Shown here one piece after another: positions 26,872-34,942 of a stretch of 64,000 nt of DNA. Position numbers and translations under genes: made by a program. Position 1 is the first letter of the stretch; every line of letters begins with the position of its first letter. Source of the DNA: Jiangella mangrovi. GTDB taxonomy: Bacteria; Actinomycetota; Actinomycetes; Jiangellales; Jiangellaceae. The notes under the pieces are model-generated. The model was not told the origin of the DNA. It saw only the letters and a program-made list of their open reading frames with translations, and searched no databases. Location of the stretch: positions 496,001 through 560,000 of the forward strand of contig NZ_JACHMM010000001.1 in the NCBI RefSeq assembly GCF_014204975.1. The letters are read 5' to 3'.

Positions 26872-27936
26872 ATGTACAGCAAGGACGGCCAGAACTACTT
26901 CGTGGTGGACGGGCACATCCACTACTGGGACGGGACGCCGGCGAACCAGGCCAACCGGTACGGCGAGGGCTTCCTGAACTGCTTCTACGACTACCACCGC
27001 AACCTCAGCCCCGAGGACGAGGTGTGGTCGCTGGAGCACTTCCAGCGCCAGTCCGAGGACCAGGTGATCCACGACCTGTTCGAGGTCGGCTACGTCGACA
27101 AGGCGATCTTCCAGCCGACGTACCTCACCGACTTCTTCGTCAACGGGTTCAACACCACCGAGCAGGACGGCGCGCTGGCCGAGAACCACCCGGGCCGGTT
27201 CATCGTCAACGGCTCCTGGGACCCGCGCGACGGCGAGGCCGGGCTGGAGCGGCTGGAACAGCTGGCCGAGCGCTGGCACCTGCGCGGCGTCAAGCTCTAC
27301 ACGGCCGAGTGGAAGGGCGACTCCAAGGGCTGGAAGCTGTCCGACCCCTGGTCCTACCGGTACCTGGAGAAGTGCCAGGAGCTGGGCATCCGCAACATCC
27401 ACGTGCACAAGGGCCCGACCATCTACCCGCTCAACCGCGACGCGTTCGACGTCGCCGATGTGGACGACGTCGCGTCGGCGTTCCCGGGCCTGCGCTTCAT
27501 CGTCGAGCACGTCGGCCTGCCGCGGCTGGAGGACTTCTGCTGGATCGCCACGCAGGAGCCGAACGTGTACGGCGGGCTGGCCGTGGCGCTGCCGTTCATC
27601 CACTCGCGGCCGCGCTACTTCGCCCAGGTGATCGGCGAGCTGCTCTACTGGATCGGCCCCGACCGCATCACGTTCGCCAGCGACTACGCCATCTGGACGC
27701 CGCGCTGGCTGATCGAGCGGTTCGTCGACTTCCAGATCCCCGAGGACCTGCAGTCGGAGTACGGCACGCTGACCACGGAGATCAAGAAGAAGATCCTCGG
27801 CCTCAACGCGGCCCGGCTGTACGACATCGACGTGCCGGCCGACCTGCGGCTGCCCGACGGCGTCCCTGAAGGCGAGGGCGAGGCGGTCGGCTCCGAGCCG
27901 GTCAGCCCGGCGCCCGCCGCCTCGGTGGCCCCGTGA
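26872..27936 (+). CDS. Amidohydrolase-family metal-dependent hydrolase
   Basis: This 354-residue TIM-barrel hydrolase of the amidohydrolase_2 class has the N-terminal metal motif DGHIHYWDG (His17, His19) and later ligands in IRNIHVHKGP, FIVEHVG and FASDYAIW. A good ribosome site (GAGGAGG) lies six bases before the ATG. Sequence style (YEYHRNLSPEDEVWSLEHF-like) resembles the amidohydrolase encoded after mimD in mycobacterial propane-monooxygenase clusters. That similarity is from memory. Its exact reaction is not known in those systems either. Coupled to the next gene by a GTGA overlap. Confidence 0.85.
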   Translation: MYSKDGQNYFVVDGHIHYWDGTPANQANRYGEGFLNCFYDYHRNLSPEDEVWSLEHFQRQSEDQVIHDLFEVGYVDKAIFQPTYLTDFFVNGFNTTEQDGALAENHPGRFIVNGSWDPRDGEAGLERLEQLAERWHLRGVKLYTAEWKGDSKGWKLSDPWSYRYLEKCQELGIRNIHVHKGPTIYPLNRDAFDVADVDDVASAFPGLRFIVEHVGLPRLEDFCWIATQEPNVYGGLAVALPFIHSRPRYFAQVIGELLYWIGPDRITFASDYAIWTPRWLIERFVDFQIPEDLQSEYGTLTTEIKKKILGLNAARLYDIDVPADLRLPDGVPEGEGEAVGSEPVSPAPAASVAP

Positions 27937-28679
27937 GCACCATGAGCGCCTCCCCCACGTCGTGCGCCGCTCGCCCCCCAGCCGGCGCCGACGCCGCCCG
28001 GGCCGGCGGCAGCCCCTCCGCCGGCCCGGGAACGGCGGCCGTCCTGCGCGCACTGGACGCCGTCGTCGACCCGGAGCTGGACGAGCCGGTGACCGACCTC
28101 GGCTTCGTCTCGTCGGTGCGGGTCGAGGGCGGGACCGCGCGGATCCGGCTGCGGCTGCCGACCTACTTCTGCGCACCGAACTTCGCCTACCTGATGGTCG
28201 CCGACGCCTACGAGGCCGCCCGCGCCGTCCCGGGCGTCGACGCCGTCGACGTGCGGCTCGAGGACCACTTCGCGGCCGAGGAGATCAACGGCGGAGTGGC
28301 CGCCGGCGACGGGTTCGCGGCGGCGTTCGACGGCCTGGCGGACGGCGAGCTGCAGGAGCTTCGGCTGACATTCTGGCGCAAGGCGCACGCCGCCGAGCAG
28401 GAGCGAATCGCCTCCCGGCTGGCGCACGACGGCGCCGACCTCACCCGGGCGCGACTGGGCGACCTGCGGGGCGACGACGGCGTCAGGTTGCGCCGCCGCC
28501 GGGCTCGGCTGGGGCTCCCCGTCGACGACGACGCGCCGCTGCTGGTGGACGACGACGGCGCCCCGATCCCGCCCGAGTCGCTGCCGCTGAAGCTGCGGCT
28601 GGCCCGCACGACGCGGATCAGCATCGAGGGCAATTCCGGGTTCTGCCGGGGTCTGCTCAGTACCCGGTACGGCGACTAG
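27933..28679 (+). CDS. DUF59/MIP18-family iron-sulfur assembly-like protein
   Basis: A 248-residue protein with a MIP18/DUF59 domain (about 35-110: DAVVDPELDEPVTDLGF and RLRLPTYFCAPNFAYLM) and a charged C-terminal extension of about 130 residues not found in simple DUF59 proteins. DUF59 proteins assist Fe-S or metal-centre maturation. Here a role in maturing a diiron or Fe-S enzyme of the associated pathway is inferred. The GTG start overlaps the amidohydrolase stop. An ATG at 27942 is an alternative. Confidence 0.82.
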   Translation: MSTMSASPTSCAARPPAGADAARAGGSPSAGPGTAAVLRALDAVVDPELDEPVTDLGFVSSVRVEGGTARIRLRLPTYFCAPNFAYLMVADAYEAARAVPGVDAVDVRLEDHFAAEEINGGVAAGDGFAAAFDGLADGELQELRLTFWRKAHAAEQERIASRLAHDGADLTRARLGDLRGDDGVRLRRRRARLGLPVDDDAPLLVDDDGAPIPPESLPLKLRLARTTRISIEGNSGFCRGLLSTRYGD

Positions 28680-28688
28680 TCTGGACGG

Positions 28689-29504
28689 ATGGGGCAGGTG
28701 TCGGTGCGGTCCTCGCCAGGAACCATCGCCTCGGTGACCAAGGCGCTGCGGGTCATGGAGGTCGTGGCCTCCGATCCGCGCGGCGTCACGGCGCGCAGCA
28801 TCGCCGACGAGCTCGGCCTCGCGCTCCCGACCACCTACCACCTGCTCAGCACGCTCATCGACAGCGGCTACGTCGTCCACCTCGCCAGTGAGCACCGCTA
28901 CGCGCTCGGCTACGGCGTGCGCAGGCTCGACCGCGGGCTGCACCGCCAGCTCGCCGTCGAGGACGACGTCGCGGCGGCCATCCGGGCGCTGCACCACGAC
29001 GCCGACGCCGCCGCCTACTACGCGGTGTTCCGCGAGGCCGGCATCGTCATCGCCCACGTCGCCGACTCCGAGCGCCGCCGCCGGGTGCAGCTGCTCGACG
29101 TCGGGTTCGACGAGTCCGCGCACGCCACGGCGTTCGGCAAGGTCATGCTGGCCGGCATGGACCGCGACCAGCTGCACTGCTACCTCGACCAGTCCGGCAT
29201 GGCGGACCTCACGCGGTCCACCATCGTCCAGCCCGACCAGCTCGAGCGGCATTTGTCGCACGTGCGCGAGTCCAACGTGGCGCTCGAGATCGGCGAGCTG
29301 CAGGCCGGGCTGTCGTGCATGGCCGCCCCGGTCCGCTCCCCCGGCGGCGACGTCATCGGCTCGGTGGCCATCTCGCTGCCGTCGCCGGAGTTCCGATCCC
29401 GCCGCTGGGACATCGAGCGGGCGGTCCGCACCGGAGCCAACCGCGTCACGAGGGCCCTCCGGGCGGCACACCGCCGGGCCCCTGGGGCTACCGTCGGTAC
29501 ATGA
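28689..29504 (+). CDS. IclR-family transcriptional regulator
   Basis: This 271-residue regulator has an N-terminal winged helix (about 12-75; VTARSIADELGLALPTTYHL) and a C-terminal ligand domain (about 90-260) with motifs such as HATAFGKVMLAGM and ALEIGELQAGLSCMAAPV. It is encoded 9 bp after the DUF59 gene and overlaps the FdhF-like gene by ATGA. It is therefore positioned inside one transcription unit and probably controls it. Ligands of the family are often aromatic or short-chain acids. Confidence 0.9.
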   Translation: MGQVSVRSSPGTIASVTKALRVMEVVASDPRGVTARSIADELGLALPTTYHLLSTLIDSGYVVHLASEHRYALGYGVRRLDRGLHRQLAVEDDVAAAIRALHHDADAAAYYAVFREAGIVIAHVADSERRRRVQLLDVGFDESAHATAFGKVMLAGMDRDQLHCYLDQSGMADLTRSTIVQPDQLERHLSHVRESNVALEIGELQAGLSCMAAPVRSPGGDVIGSVAISLPSPEFRSRRWDIERAVRTGANRVTRALRAAHRRAPGATVGT

Positions 29505-31780
29505 CCACTCGGGCACCGAAGGACGATCACGACGAGGCCGGTCTGCGGGTCGGCCCGCCCGCGGCGAGCGCGGCCGGCGTACCCGGCGTCGTGCACGGGC
29601 TGAAGGACGTGCTCGAGCAGGCCGGGGTCCGTCGCGGTGTGAAGACGCTGCGCGTGCTGAACCAGCAGCGCGGCTTCGACTGCCCAGGCTGCGCCTGGCC
29701 CGAGCCGGGCAAGCCGCACCTGGCGGAGTTCTGCGAGAACGGCGCCAAGGCGGTCGCCGAAGAGGCCACCGTCCGCCGGGTCGACGCCGCGTTCTTCGCC
29801 GCCCACCCCGTCGCCGAGCTGGCCGGGCGCTCCGACCACTGGCTGGGCCAGCAGGGCCGGCTCACCGAGCCGATGCTGCGCGACACCGGCGACACCCACT
29901 ACCGGCCCATCACCTGGGACCGCGCGTTCGACGTCATCGCCTCGGAGCTGCGAGGGCTGGCGAGCCCCGACGACGCCGTCTTCTACACGTCCGGGCGCAC
30001 CAGCAACGAGGCCGCGTTCCTGTACCAGCTCTTCGCCCGCACGCTCGGCACCAACAACCTGCCGGACTGCTCGAACATGTGCCACGAGTCGTCCGGCGCG
30101 GCGCTGTCCGAGACGCTGGGCATCGGCAAGGGCAGCGTCTCCATCGAGGACATCACCGACCACGCCGACCTCATCGTCATCGTCGGGCAGAACCCCGGCA
30201 CCAACCACCCGCGCATGCTCACCGCGCTCGAGCACGCCAAGCGGCGCGGCTCCCGCATCGTCGCCGTCAACCCGCTGCCCGAGGCCGGCCTGCACACGTT
30301 CAAGAACCCGCAGACGGTGCGCGGCGTCGTCGGCAAGGGCACGCTGCTGTCCGACCTCTACCTGCAGGTCCGCCTCGGCGGCGACCTCGCGTTCTTCCAG
30401 GCGGTCAACCGCATGCTGGTCGACGCCGACGCCGTCGACCACGCCTTCATCGACCAGTACACGACCGGCTACGACGACGCCGTCGCGGCCTGGCAGAAGC
30501 TCGACTGGGACGACGTCGCGACGGCCACCGGCCTGCCCCGCGAGGCGATCGAGGCGTTCGTCGCCGAGGTCCGTCAGGCCGAGAGCGTCATCGTCTGCTG
30601 GGCCATGGGCCTCACGCAGCACAAGAAGGCCGTGCCGACCATCCGCGAGATCGTGAGCTTCCTGCTGCTGCGCGGCAACGTCGGCCGCCCCGGCGCCGGC
30701 GCGTGCCCCGTCCGCGGGCACAGCAACGTGCAGGGCGATCGCACCATGGGCATCTGGGAGAAGCCGCCGGCCGCGTTCCTCGACGCGCTCGAGTCCGAGT
30801 TCGGCATCACCGCACCCCGGCGACCCGGCCACGACACCGTCGACACCATCAGGGCCATGCGCGACGGCAGGGTCCGCGTCTTCATGGCCATGGGCGGCAA
30901 CTTCGCCTCGGCCACGCCCGACAGCGACCTGACGGCGGCCGCGCTGCAGTCGGTGCCGCTCACGGTGCACGTGTCGACCAAGTTGAACAAGTCGCACGCG
31001 CTGGCAGGGCAGCGCTCGATCATCCTGCCCTGCCTCGGCCGCACCGAGCGCGACGTGCAGGCCGGCGGCGAGCAGTTCGTCACCGTCGAGGACTCCATGA
31101 GCGCGGTGCACGCGTCGCGCGGCACGCTGCGCCCCGCATCCAGACAGCTGCGCAGCGAGGTGGGCATCGTCTGCGGGCTGGCGTCGCGGGTGTTCGGTCC
31201 CGACGGCGGCGGCGTTCCGTGGGCGTCGTTCGCGGCCGACTACACGGCGGTCCGGGCGCGCATCGCGCGGGTGATCCCGGGATTCGACGACTACGAGGCC
31301 AAGGTGGCGGTGCCGGGCGGGTTCGTGCTGCCGCACCCGCCGCGCGACTCGCGGTCCTTCCCCACGGCCAGCGGCAAGGCGCAGTTCAGCGTCAACGAGC
31401 TCGAGGTGCTGCGGGTCCCGCCGGGCCGGCTGATCCTGCAGACGGTCCGCTCGCACGACCAGTTCAACACCACCATCTACGGGCTCGACGACCGCTACCG
31501 CGGCATCCGCGACGGCCGCCGCGTGGTGTTCGTGAACCCTGCCGACCTGGTGTCGCTCGGGTTCGCCGACGGCGCCATGGTCGACCTCGTGAGCGAGTGG
31601 ACCGACGGCGACCGCCGGGCGCCGTCGTTCCGGGTCGTGTCCTACCCGACGGCGCCGGGCTGCGCGGCCGCGTACTTCCCCGAGACGAACGTGCTGGTGC
31701 CGCTGGACCACACCGCCGAGGTCAGCAACACGCCGGCCTCGAAGTCGGTGGTCATCCGGCTGGAGCCGGCGTCGGCCTGA
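29501..31780 (+). CDS. FdhF/YdeP-family molybdopterin oxidoreductase
   Basis: This 759-residue enzyme of the formate-dehydrogenase-H-like (YdeP) group carries a short N-terminal cysteine motif FDCPGCAWPEP. The molybdopterin domains (YRPITWDRAFDVIASEL, SGRTSNEAAFLYQ, DLIVIVGQNPGTNHPRM) and a C-terminal dinucleotide-binding domain (RSHDQFNTTIYGLDDRYRG) follow. The start was chosen at the ATG that overlaps the IclR stop. FdhD, its expected activator, is encoded 4 kb upstream. Formate as substrate is not certain, since many members have no proven reaction. It overlaps the convergent HxlR gene by 29 bp. Confidence 0.9.
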   Translation: MTTRAPKDDHDEAGLRVGPPAASAAGVPGVVHGLKDVLEQAGVRRGVKTLRVLNQQRGFDCPGCAWPEPGKPHLAEFCENGAKAVAEEATVRRVDAAFFAAHPVAELAGRSDHWLGQQGRLTEPMLRDTGDTHYRPITWDRAFDVIASELRGLASPDDAVFYTSGRTSNEAAFLYQLFARTLGTNNLPDCSNMCHESSGAALSETLGIGKGSVSIEDITDHADLIVIVGQNPGTNHPRMLTALEHAKRRGSRIVAVNPLPEAGLHTFKNPQTVRGVVGKGTLLSDLYLQVRLGGDLAFFQAVNRMLVDADAVDHAFIDQYTTGYDDAVAAWQKLDWDDVATATGLPREAIEAFVAEVRQAESVIVCWAMGLTQHKKAVPTIREIVSFLLLRGNVGRPGAGACPVRGHSNVQGDRTMGIWEKPPAAFLDALESEFGITAPRRPGHDTVDTIRAMRDGRVRVFMAMGGNFASATPDSDLTAAALQSVPLTVHVSTKLNKSHALAGQRSIILPCLGRTERDVQAGGEQFVTVEDSMSAVHASRGTLRPASRQLRSEVGIVCGLASRVFGPDGGGVPWASFAADYTAVRARIARVIPGFDDYEAKVAVPGGFVLPHPPRDSRSFPTASGKAQFSVNELEVLRVPPGRLILQTVRSHDQFNTTIYGLDDRYRGIRDGRRVVFVNPADLVSLGFADGAMVDLVSEWTDGDRRAPSFRVVSYPTAPGCAAAYFPETNVLVPLDHTAEVSNTPASKSVVIRLEPASA

Positions 31781-32435
31781 TCTTCCGCGGCGCGTCGACC
31801 AGCCGCTGCAGGAGCGTTCGGTCGCCCGTGACGGACATCCGGCCGGCGGCGACGGCGTCGGCCAGCGGCTCGGCGCCGTCGAGCACCGCCTGCCAGACCG
31901 CTTTCGTCGTGCGGACCAGCACGTCGGGCGCGGTGGTGGCCGGGCCGCGGGCGAGCTCGGTCAGCCGGCCGTCGTCGACCCGCAGCCGGTAGACGTCGCG
32001 GCCGAGCCCGATCTCGTACGTGGCCGACCAGCTCACGCCGTCGCCGCTGGCGTCAGAGGCGGTGAAGAAGGTGCGCAGGCCGAGCATGATGGAGTCGGCG
32101 CTGACCTCGCCGGTCAGCGGCAGCACGGGCGACCGGACGCCCCAGCGGGCCAGCGCCTGGAACACCGGCTCGAGGCTCGCGCCCCACTCCGTCAGCTCGT
32201 AGACCCTCGCCGCGGCGGGCGGCGGGAGCTCGCGCCGGTGCAGGACGCCGTACTCCTCGAGCTCCCTGAGCCGCTTCGAAAGTACCGCGGGCGTGATGCC
32301 GGGCAGCGCCTCCTGCAGGTCGCGGTAGCGGCGCGGGCCCAGCCGCAGCTCACGCACCACGAGCAACGCCCAGCGCTCGCCGACGATGTCGAGCGAGAGG
32401 GCGATCGGACAGCCCTCGCCGTAGGTCCGGGTCAC
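31752..32435 (-). CDS. HxlR-type transcriptional regulator with SCP2-like C-terminal domain
   Basis: This 227-residue protein starts at the GTG at 32435, preceded by AAGGAGG five bases away. An HxlR winged helix (about 5-95: CPIALSLDIVGERWALLVVR and LPGITPAVLSKRLRELEEYG) is followed by a C-terminal sterol-carrier-like domain (about 120-225) that may bind a ligand. It is divergent from the alpha/beta hydrolase gene. The shared promoter carries a strong palindrome, so it probably represses that gene and itself. An earlier ATG at 32486 lies inside this palindrome and is unlikely. Confidence 0.85.
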   Translation of the reverse strand: MTRTYGEGCPIALSLDIVGERWALLVVRELRLGPRRYRDLQEALPGITPAVLSKRLRELEEYGVLHRRELPPPAAARVYELTEWGASLEPVFQALARWGVRSPVLPLTGEVSADSIMLGLRTFFTASDASGDGVSWSATYEIGLGRDVYRLRVDDGRLTELARGPATTAPDVLVRTTKAVWQAVLDGAEPLADAVAAGRMSVTGDRTLLQRLVDAPRKIRPTPAPAG

Positions 32436-32448
32436 TTGCGCCTCCTTC

Positions 32449-32492
32449 AGAACTATGGAAAGAATAGCACTAGCTACGTTTTTCATAGTTCT
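32449..32492. promoter_or_regulatory. HxlR operator between divergent genes
   Basis: AGAACTATG (32449-32457) is exactly repeated in inverse as CATAGTTCT (32484-32492), with AAA/TTT continuing the symmetry after one extra base each side. The intervening 26 bp contain AT-rich sequence unusual for this genome (AGAATAGCAC, TACGTTTTT), typical of a promoter. Binding would control both the regulator and the hydrolase. Confidence 0.75.
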
Positions 32493-32503
32493 AGGGAGTG
32501 ACG

Positions 32504-33361
32504 ATGACCGAGCGGATGATCCCCGTGGGCGACGCGAAGCTGTGCGCCGAGTCCTTCGGGTCCCCGGACGACCCGGCGATCCTGCTGATCGGCGGCGCGG
32601 CCGCGTCCATGGACTACTGGGAGACGGAGTTCTGCTCGCGACTGGCAGCGCCGGGCCGGTTCGTCATCCGCTACGACTTCCGCGACACCGGCCGGTCGAC
32701 GGCGTACCCGGCCGGCTCACCCGGCTACACCGGCGACGACCTGGTGACGGACGCGCTGGCCGTGCTCGACGGGTACGGCCTGGCCGCCGCGCACCTCTAC
32801 GGCATCTCGATGGGCGCCGGCATCGCCCAGGCGCTGGGCGTGGAGTATCCGGCGCGGGTGCTGTCGCTGACGCTGCAGTCGACCAGCCCCACCGGCCCGC
32901 TCGGGCCCGGCAACCCCGACCTGCCGCCCATGTCGGCCCAGCTCGCCGAGCTGTTCTCCTCCGAGGACCCCGGGCCGGACTGGACCGACCGCGACGCGGC
33001 CATCTCTGCCATGGTGGAGGGCCTGCGCCCGTTCGACGGCACGATTCCGCCGGACCTCGCCGAGGAGCGCGCCGTCGCCACCCTCATGTACGACCGCACC
33101 ACCGACGTCGCCGCCAGCCAGACCAACCACTGGATCCTGTCCGGTGGCGGGTTGGAGCGAGCGCAACTGGCCGGGATCACCGCACCGACGCTGGTCCTGC
33201 ACGGCACCGCCGACCCCCTGATGCCGCTCCCGCACGGCGAGGCGCTGGCCCGAGAGATCCCCGGGGCGCGGCTGGTTCCGCTTGAGGGCATGGGCCACCA
33301 GTACCCGCCTCGCGCCGTGTGGGACACCGTGGTCGCCGAGGTGGTCGCTCACACGGGGTGA
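32504..33361 (+). CDS. Alpha/beta-fold hydrolase
   Basis: This 285-residue hydrolase has an oxyanion motif IGGAAASMDYW, nucleophile Ser102 (GISMGAG), acid in LHGTADPLMP and catalytic His in GMGHQYPPR. Start ATG 32504 follows AGGGAG by five bases. It resembles the epoxide-hydrolase/esterase group that includes aclacinomycin methylesterase-like proteins; the substrate is unknown. It is divergent from the HxlR regulator and probably repressed by it. Copy D of the dispersed hairpin begins 29 bp after its stop. Confidence 0.88.
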   Translation: MTERMIPVGDAKLCAESFGSPDDPAILLIGGAAASMDYWETEFCSRLAAPGRFVIRYDFRDTGRSTAYPAGSPGYTGDDLVTDALAVLDGYGLAAAHLYGISMGAGIAQALGVEYPARVLSLTLQSTSPTGPLGPGNPDLPPMSAQLAELFSSEDPGPDWTDRDAAISAMVEGLRPFDGTIPPDLAEERAVATLMYDRTTDVAASQTNHWILSGGGLERAQLAGITAPTLVLHGTADPLMPLPHGEALAREIPGARLVPLEGMGHQYPPRAVWDTVVAEVVAHTG

Positions 33362-33389
33362 TGAGGTTCTGCCGGAGTGATGAGGTCGA

Positions 33390-33447
33390 CTCCCCGTCCC
33401 CCTGGTGCCCAGTCTCTTAGCCGCGCACCTATCAGGGGGACGGGGAG
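33390..33447 (+). repeat. Dispersed hairpin repeat, copy D (short form)
   Basis: The copy has the same outer arms as copy A (CTCCCCGTCCCCCTGG; CAGGGGGACGGGGAG) with the middle deleted (TTAGCCGCGCACCTATCAG). The conserved tail follows at 33448-33466. It starts 29 bp after the hydrolase stop codon, so it may act as that gene's terminator. It forms the left end of the second repeat island. Confidence 0.82.
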
Positions 33448-33540
33448 ACCCTGGGGACGCCTCGCCCCTCGGTGCCGGTTCGCCGGACCCGAAATGATCA
33501 CGTTCACCACGAAATCCCGTGCCGCACTACGCCTGCAACC

Positions 33541-33634
33541 GTGTTGGGGCAGGCGCAATCGTGTTGGGGCGCCACTCCCCCATGATCATGTCCCCTCGCG
33601 GTCGCTCACACGCCGCCACCGAACATGATCATGG
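33541..33634. repeat. 20-bp tandem repeat and CATGATCATG inverted pair
   Basis: GTGTTGGGGC occurs at 33541-33550 and again at 33561-33570, with related preceding bases, giving two imperfect 20-bp units. CCATGATCATGT (33580-33591) is exactly complementary to ACATGATCATGG (33623-33634), and each arm is itself nearly palindromic. The region 33467-33665 has no gene and appears to be island filler. Confidence 0.7.
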
Positions 33635-33665
33635 AACCGGCGGGGCAGACAGCACGCCGAGCCGC

Positions 33666-33693
33666 GACTTCACTACGCAGAGCCGACTTCACT
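33666..33693. repeat. GACTTCACT hairpin, left arm (split by insertion sequences)
   Basis: Two GACTTCACT boxes start at 33666 and 33685, 19 bp apart as in the intact copy at 1207. The rest of the hairpin resumes at 36190. The sequence across the break, ACT then AGCCAGAACCG, aligns base for base in length with ACT-TGGCAGAACCG of the intact copy, so the interruption is precise. Confidence 0.85.
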
Positions 33694-33694
33694 A

Positions 33695-34686
33695 GGGTGT
33701 GTCTCCCATATCTGTGATGAGTCGCGCTGCATGATCGCAGTGTGAGTTCGTCTCGGTTTGAGTCGTTGACCGATGCTCAGTGGGAGCAGATCGAGCCGTT
33801 GCTGCCGTCGAACGCGGGGCGGCGGGGCCACCCGTTCTGGGATAACCGGCGGGTGGTGGAGGGGATCGTCTACCGGTACCGGACCGGGATCCCGTGGCGG
33901 GACCTGCCCCGAGAGCCATTCGGGCCGTGGAAGACGGTCTGGAAGCGGCACCGCCGATACGCCGAGGATGGGACCTGGGACAAGGTGCTGGCCGGGCTGC
34001 TTGCCCAGGCGGACGCCGCTGGTCAGATCGATTGGACGGTGTCGGTGGACGCCACGATCAACCGTGCCCACCAGCACGCCACGAACACCACGCGCCCGGA
34101 GCGGGACACGGGGGGCGCGGGCGAATCACACGAGTCAGCCTGACGGGTTCGTTCCTAGCCCGATCGGCGGGGAACGTGAACCTGCAGGTCACGGTATCGG
34201 CAAGTCGCGTGGCGGACTGACCAGCAAGATCCACTTTGCGGTGGATGGACACGGCCGCCCGCTGGCCGCGGTCATCACCGGCGGGCAGCGCAACGATGGC
34301 GTGATGCTTACCGAGGTGCTGGCCGACATCCGCGTCCCTCGCCTGGGGCCGGGCCGGGCCCGCACCACCCCGGACGCGGTGATCGCCGACCGCGCCTACA
34401 CCTCCGGCGTCAACCGCCAGATGCTCGCAGCCCGGCACATCAAGGCCGTGATCCCGCAGAAGAAGAACGAGATCGCCGCCCGCAAACGCAAGGGCTCGGC
34501 CGGCGGGCGACCTCCGGCCCTGGACGAGCAGACCTACAAGCAGCGCAACGTCGTCGAACGCTCCTTCGCTCTGATCAAGCAATGGCGAGGACTGGCCACC
34601 CGCTACGACAAGCTCGCGATCACCTACCGCGCCGCCGTCGTGCTGTCCGCCTGCATCACATGGGCGCGCATATAGGAGACACGCTC
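33695..34686 (+). mobile_element. IS5-family (IS427-group-like) insertion sequence, nested in IS110
   Basis: The element is 992 bp. The left end GGGTGTGTCTCCCATAT matches the complement of the right end, GAGCGTGTCTCCTATAT. It is flanked by TA on both sides (33693-33694 and 34687-34688), a target duplication. One frameshifted transposase occupies most of it. It lies one base inside the left end of the IS110 element, so it arrived later. Confidence 0.85.
33742..34675 (+). CDS. IS5-family transposase, two frames joined by a frameshift
   Basis: The first frame (33742-34143) encodes the N-terminal DUF4096-like half (LTDAQWEQIEPLLPSN; GIPWRDLPREPFGPW) and the first catalytic Asp (SVDATINRAH). The second frame ends at 34675 and encodes the second Asp (VIADRAYTSGVN) and the Glu (NVVERSFALIKQWRGLATRY). 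The frames differ by +1 (equivalently -2), and a run of six G (34110-34115) in the overlap is the probable slip site. Two-frame organisation is common in this family. The DDE set is complete, so the element may be active. Confidence 0.88.
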
Positions 34687-34688
34687 TA

Positions 34689-34942
34689 ATGGGGATCGAC
34701 CGGCGTTTCTGCGTTGGCTGTTGTGCGTCGATGGGAAGGCTGGTCGTCGAGCCGCCGGCCGGTGAGCACTGCCACGCCTCGGAGATGGTTGATTCCTAGG
34801 GCTAGATCGTGCCCCGGCCGGTCGGTGAGGGCTGTCGTAGCGCTGATGGGGTGTCGTGCCGTGCGAGCACTGATCCATTAGGTCGCCGCCGAGGCCCTCG
34901 TGGCTCCGACCTGTGTCACGACATCGAGAGGGCTGAGGCGAT
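34689..34942 (+). ncRNA. Probable bridge-RNA region of the IS110 element
   Basis: This is a 254-bp non-coding stretch between the IS110 left end and the transposase start. In IS110-group elements this position encodes a structured bridge RNA whose two loops pair with target and donor DNA. GC-rich self-complementary segments are visible (for example CGCCGGCCGGTGAG near 34760 and CCCCGGCCGGTCGGTGAGG near 34810, with repeated GGCCGGT). I cannot fold it here, so exact ends and loops are not given. The IS5 insertion lies just before it and may remove its promoter. Confidence 0.5.

Noticed and set aside
29180-31711. 843-codon open frame on the minus strand
   Set aside because: It lies wholly antisense to the FdhF-like gene, whose motifs are unmistakable, and has no recognisable domain.
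28888-31992. 1034-codon open frame on the plus strand
   Set aside because: It overlaps IclR and FdhF in another frame and is extremely Arg/Ala/Ser/Pro rich, as expected of a shadow frame.
33541-33634. CRISPR-like repeats
   Set aside because: There are only two 20-bp units with no spacers and no cas genes in the window.
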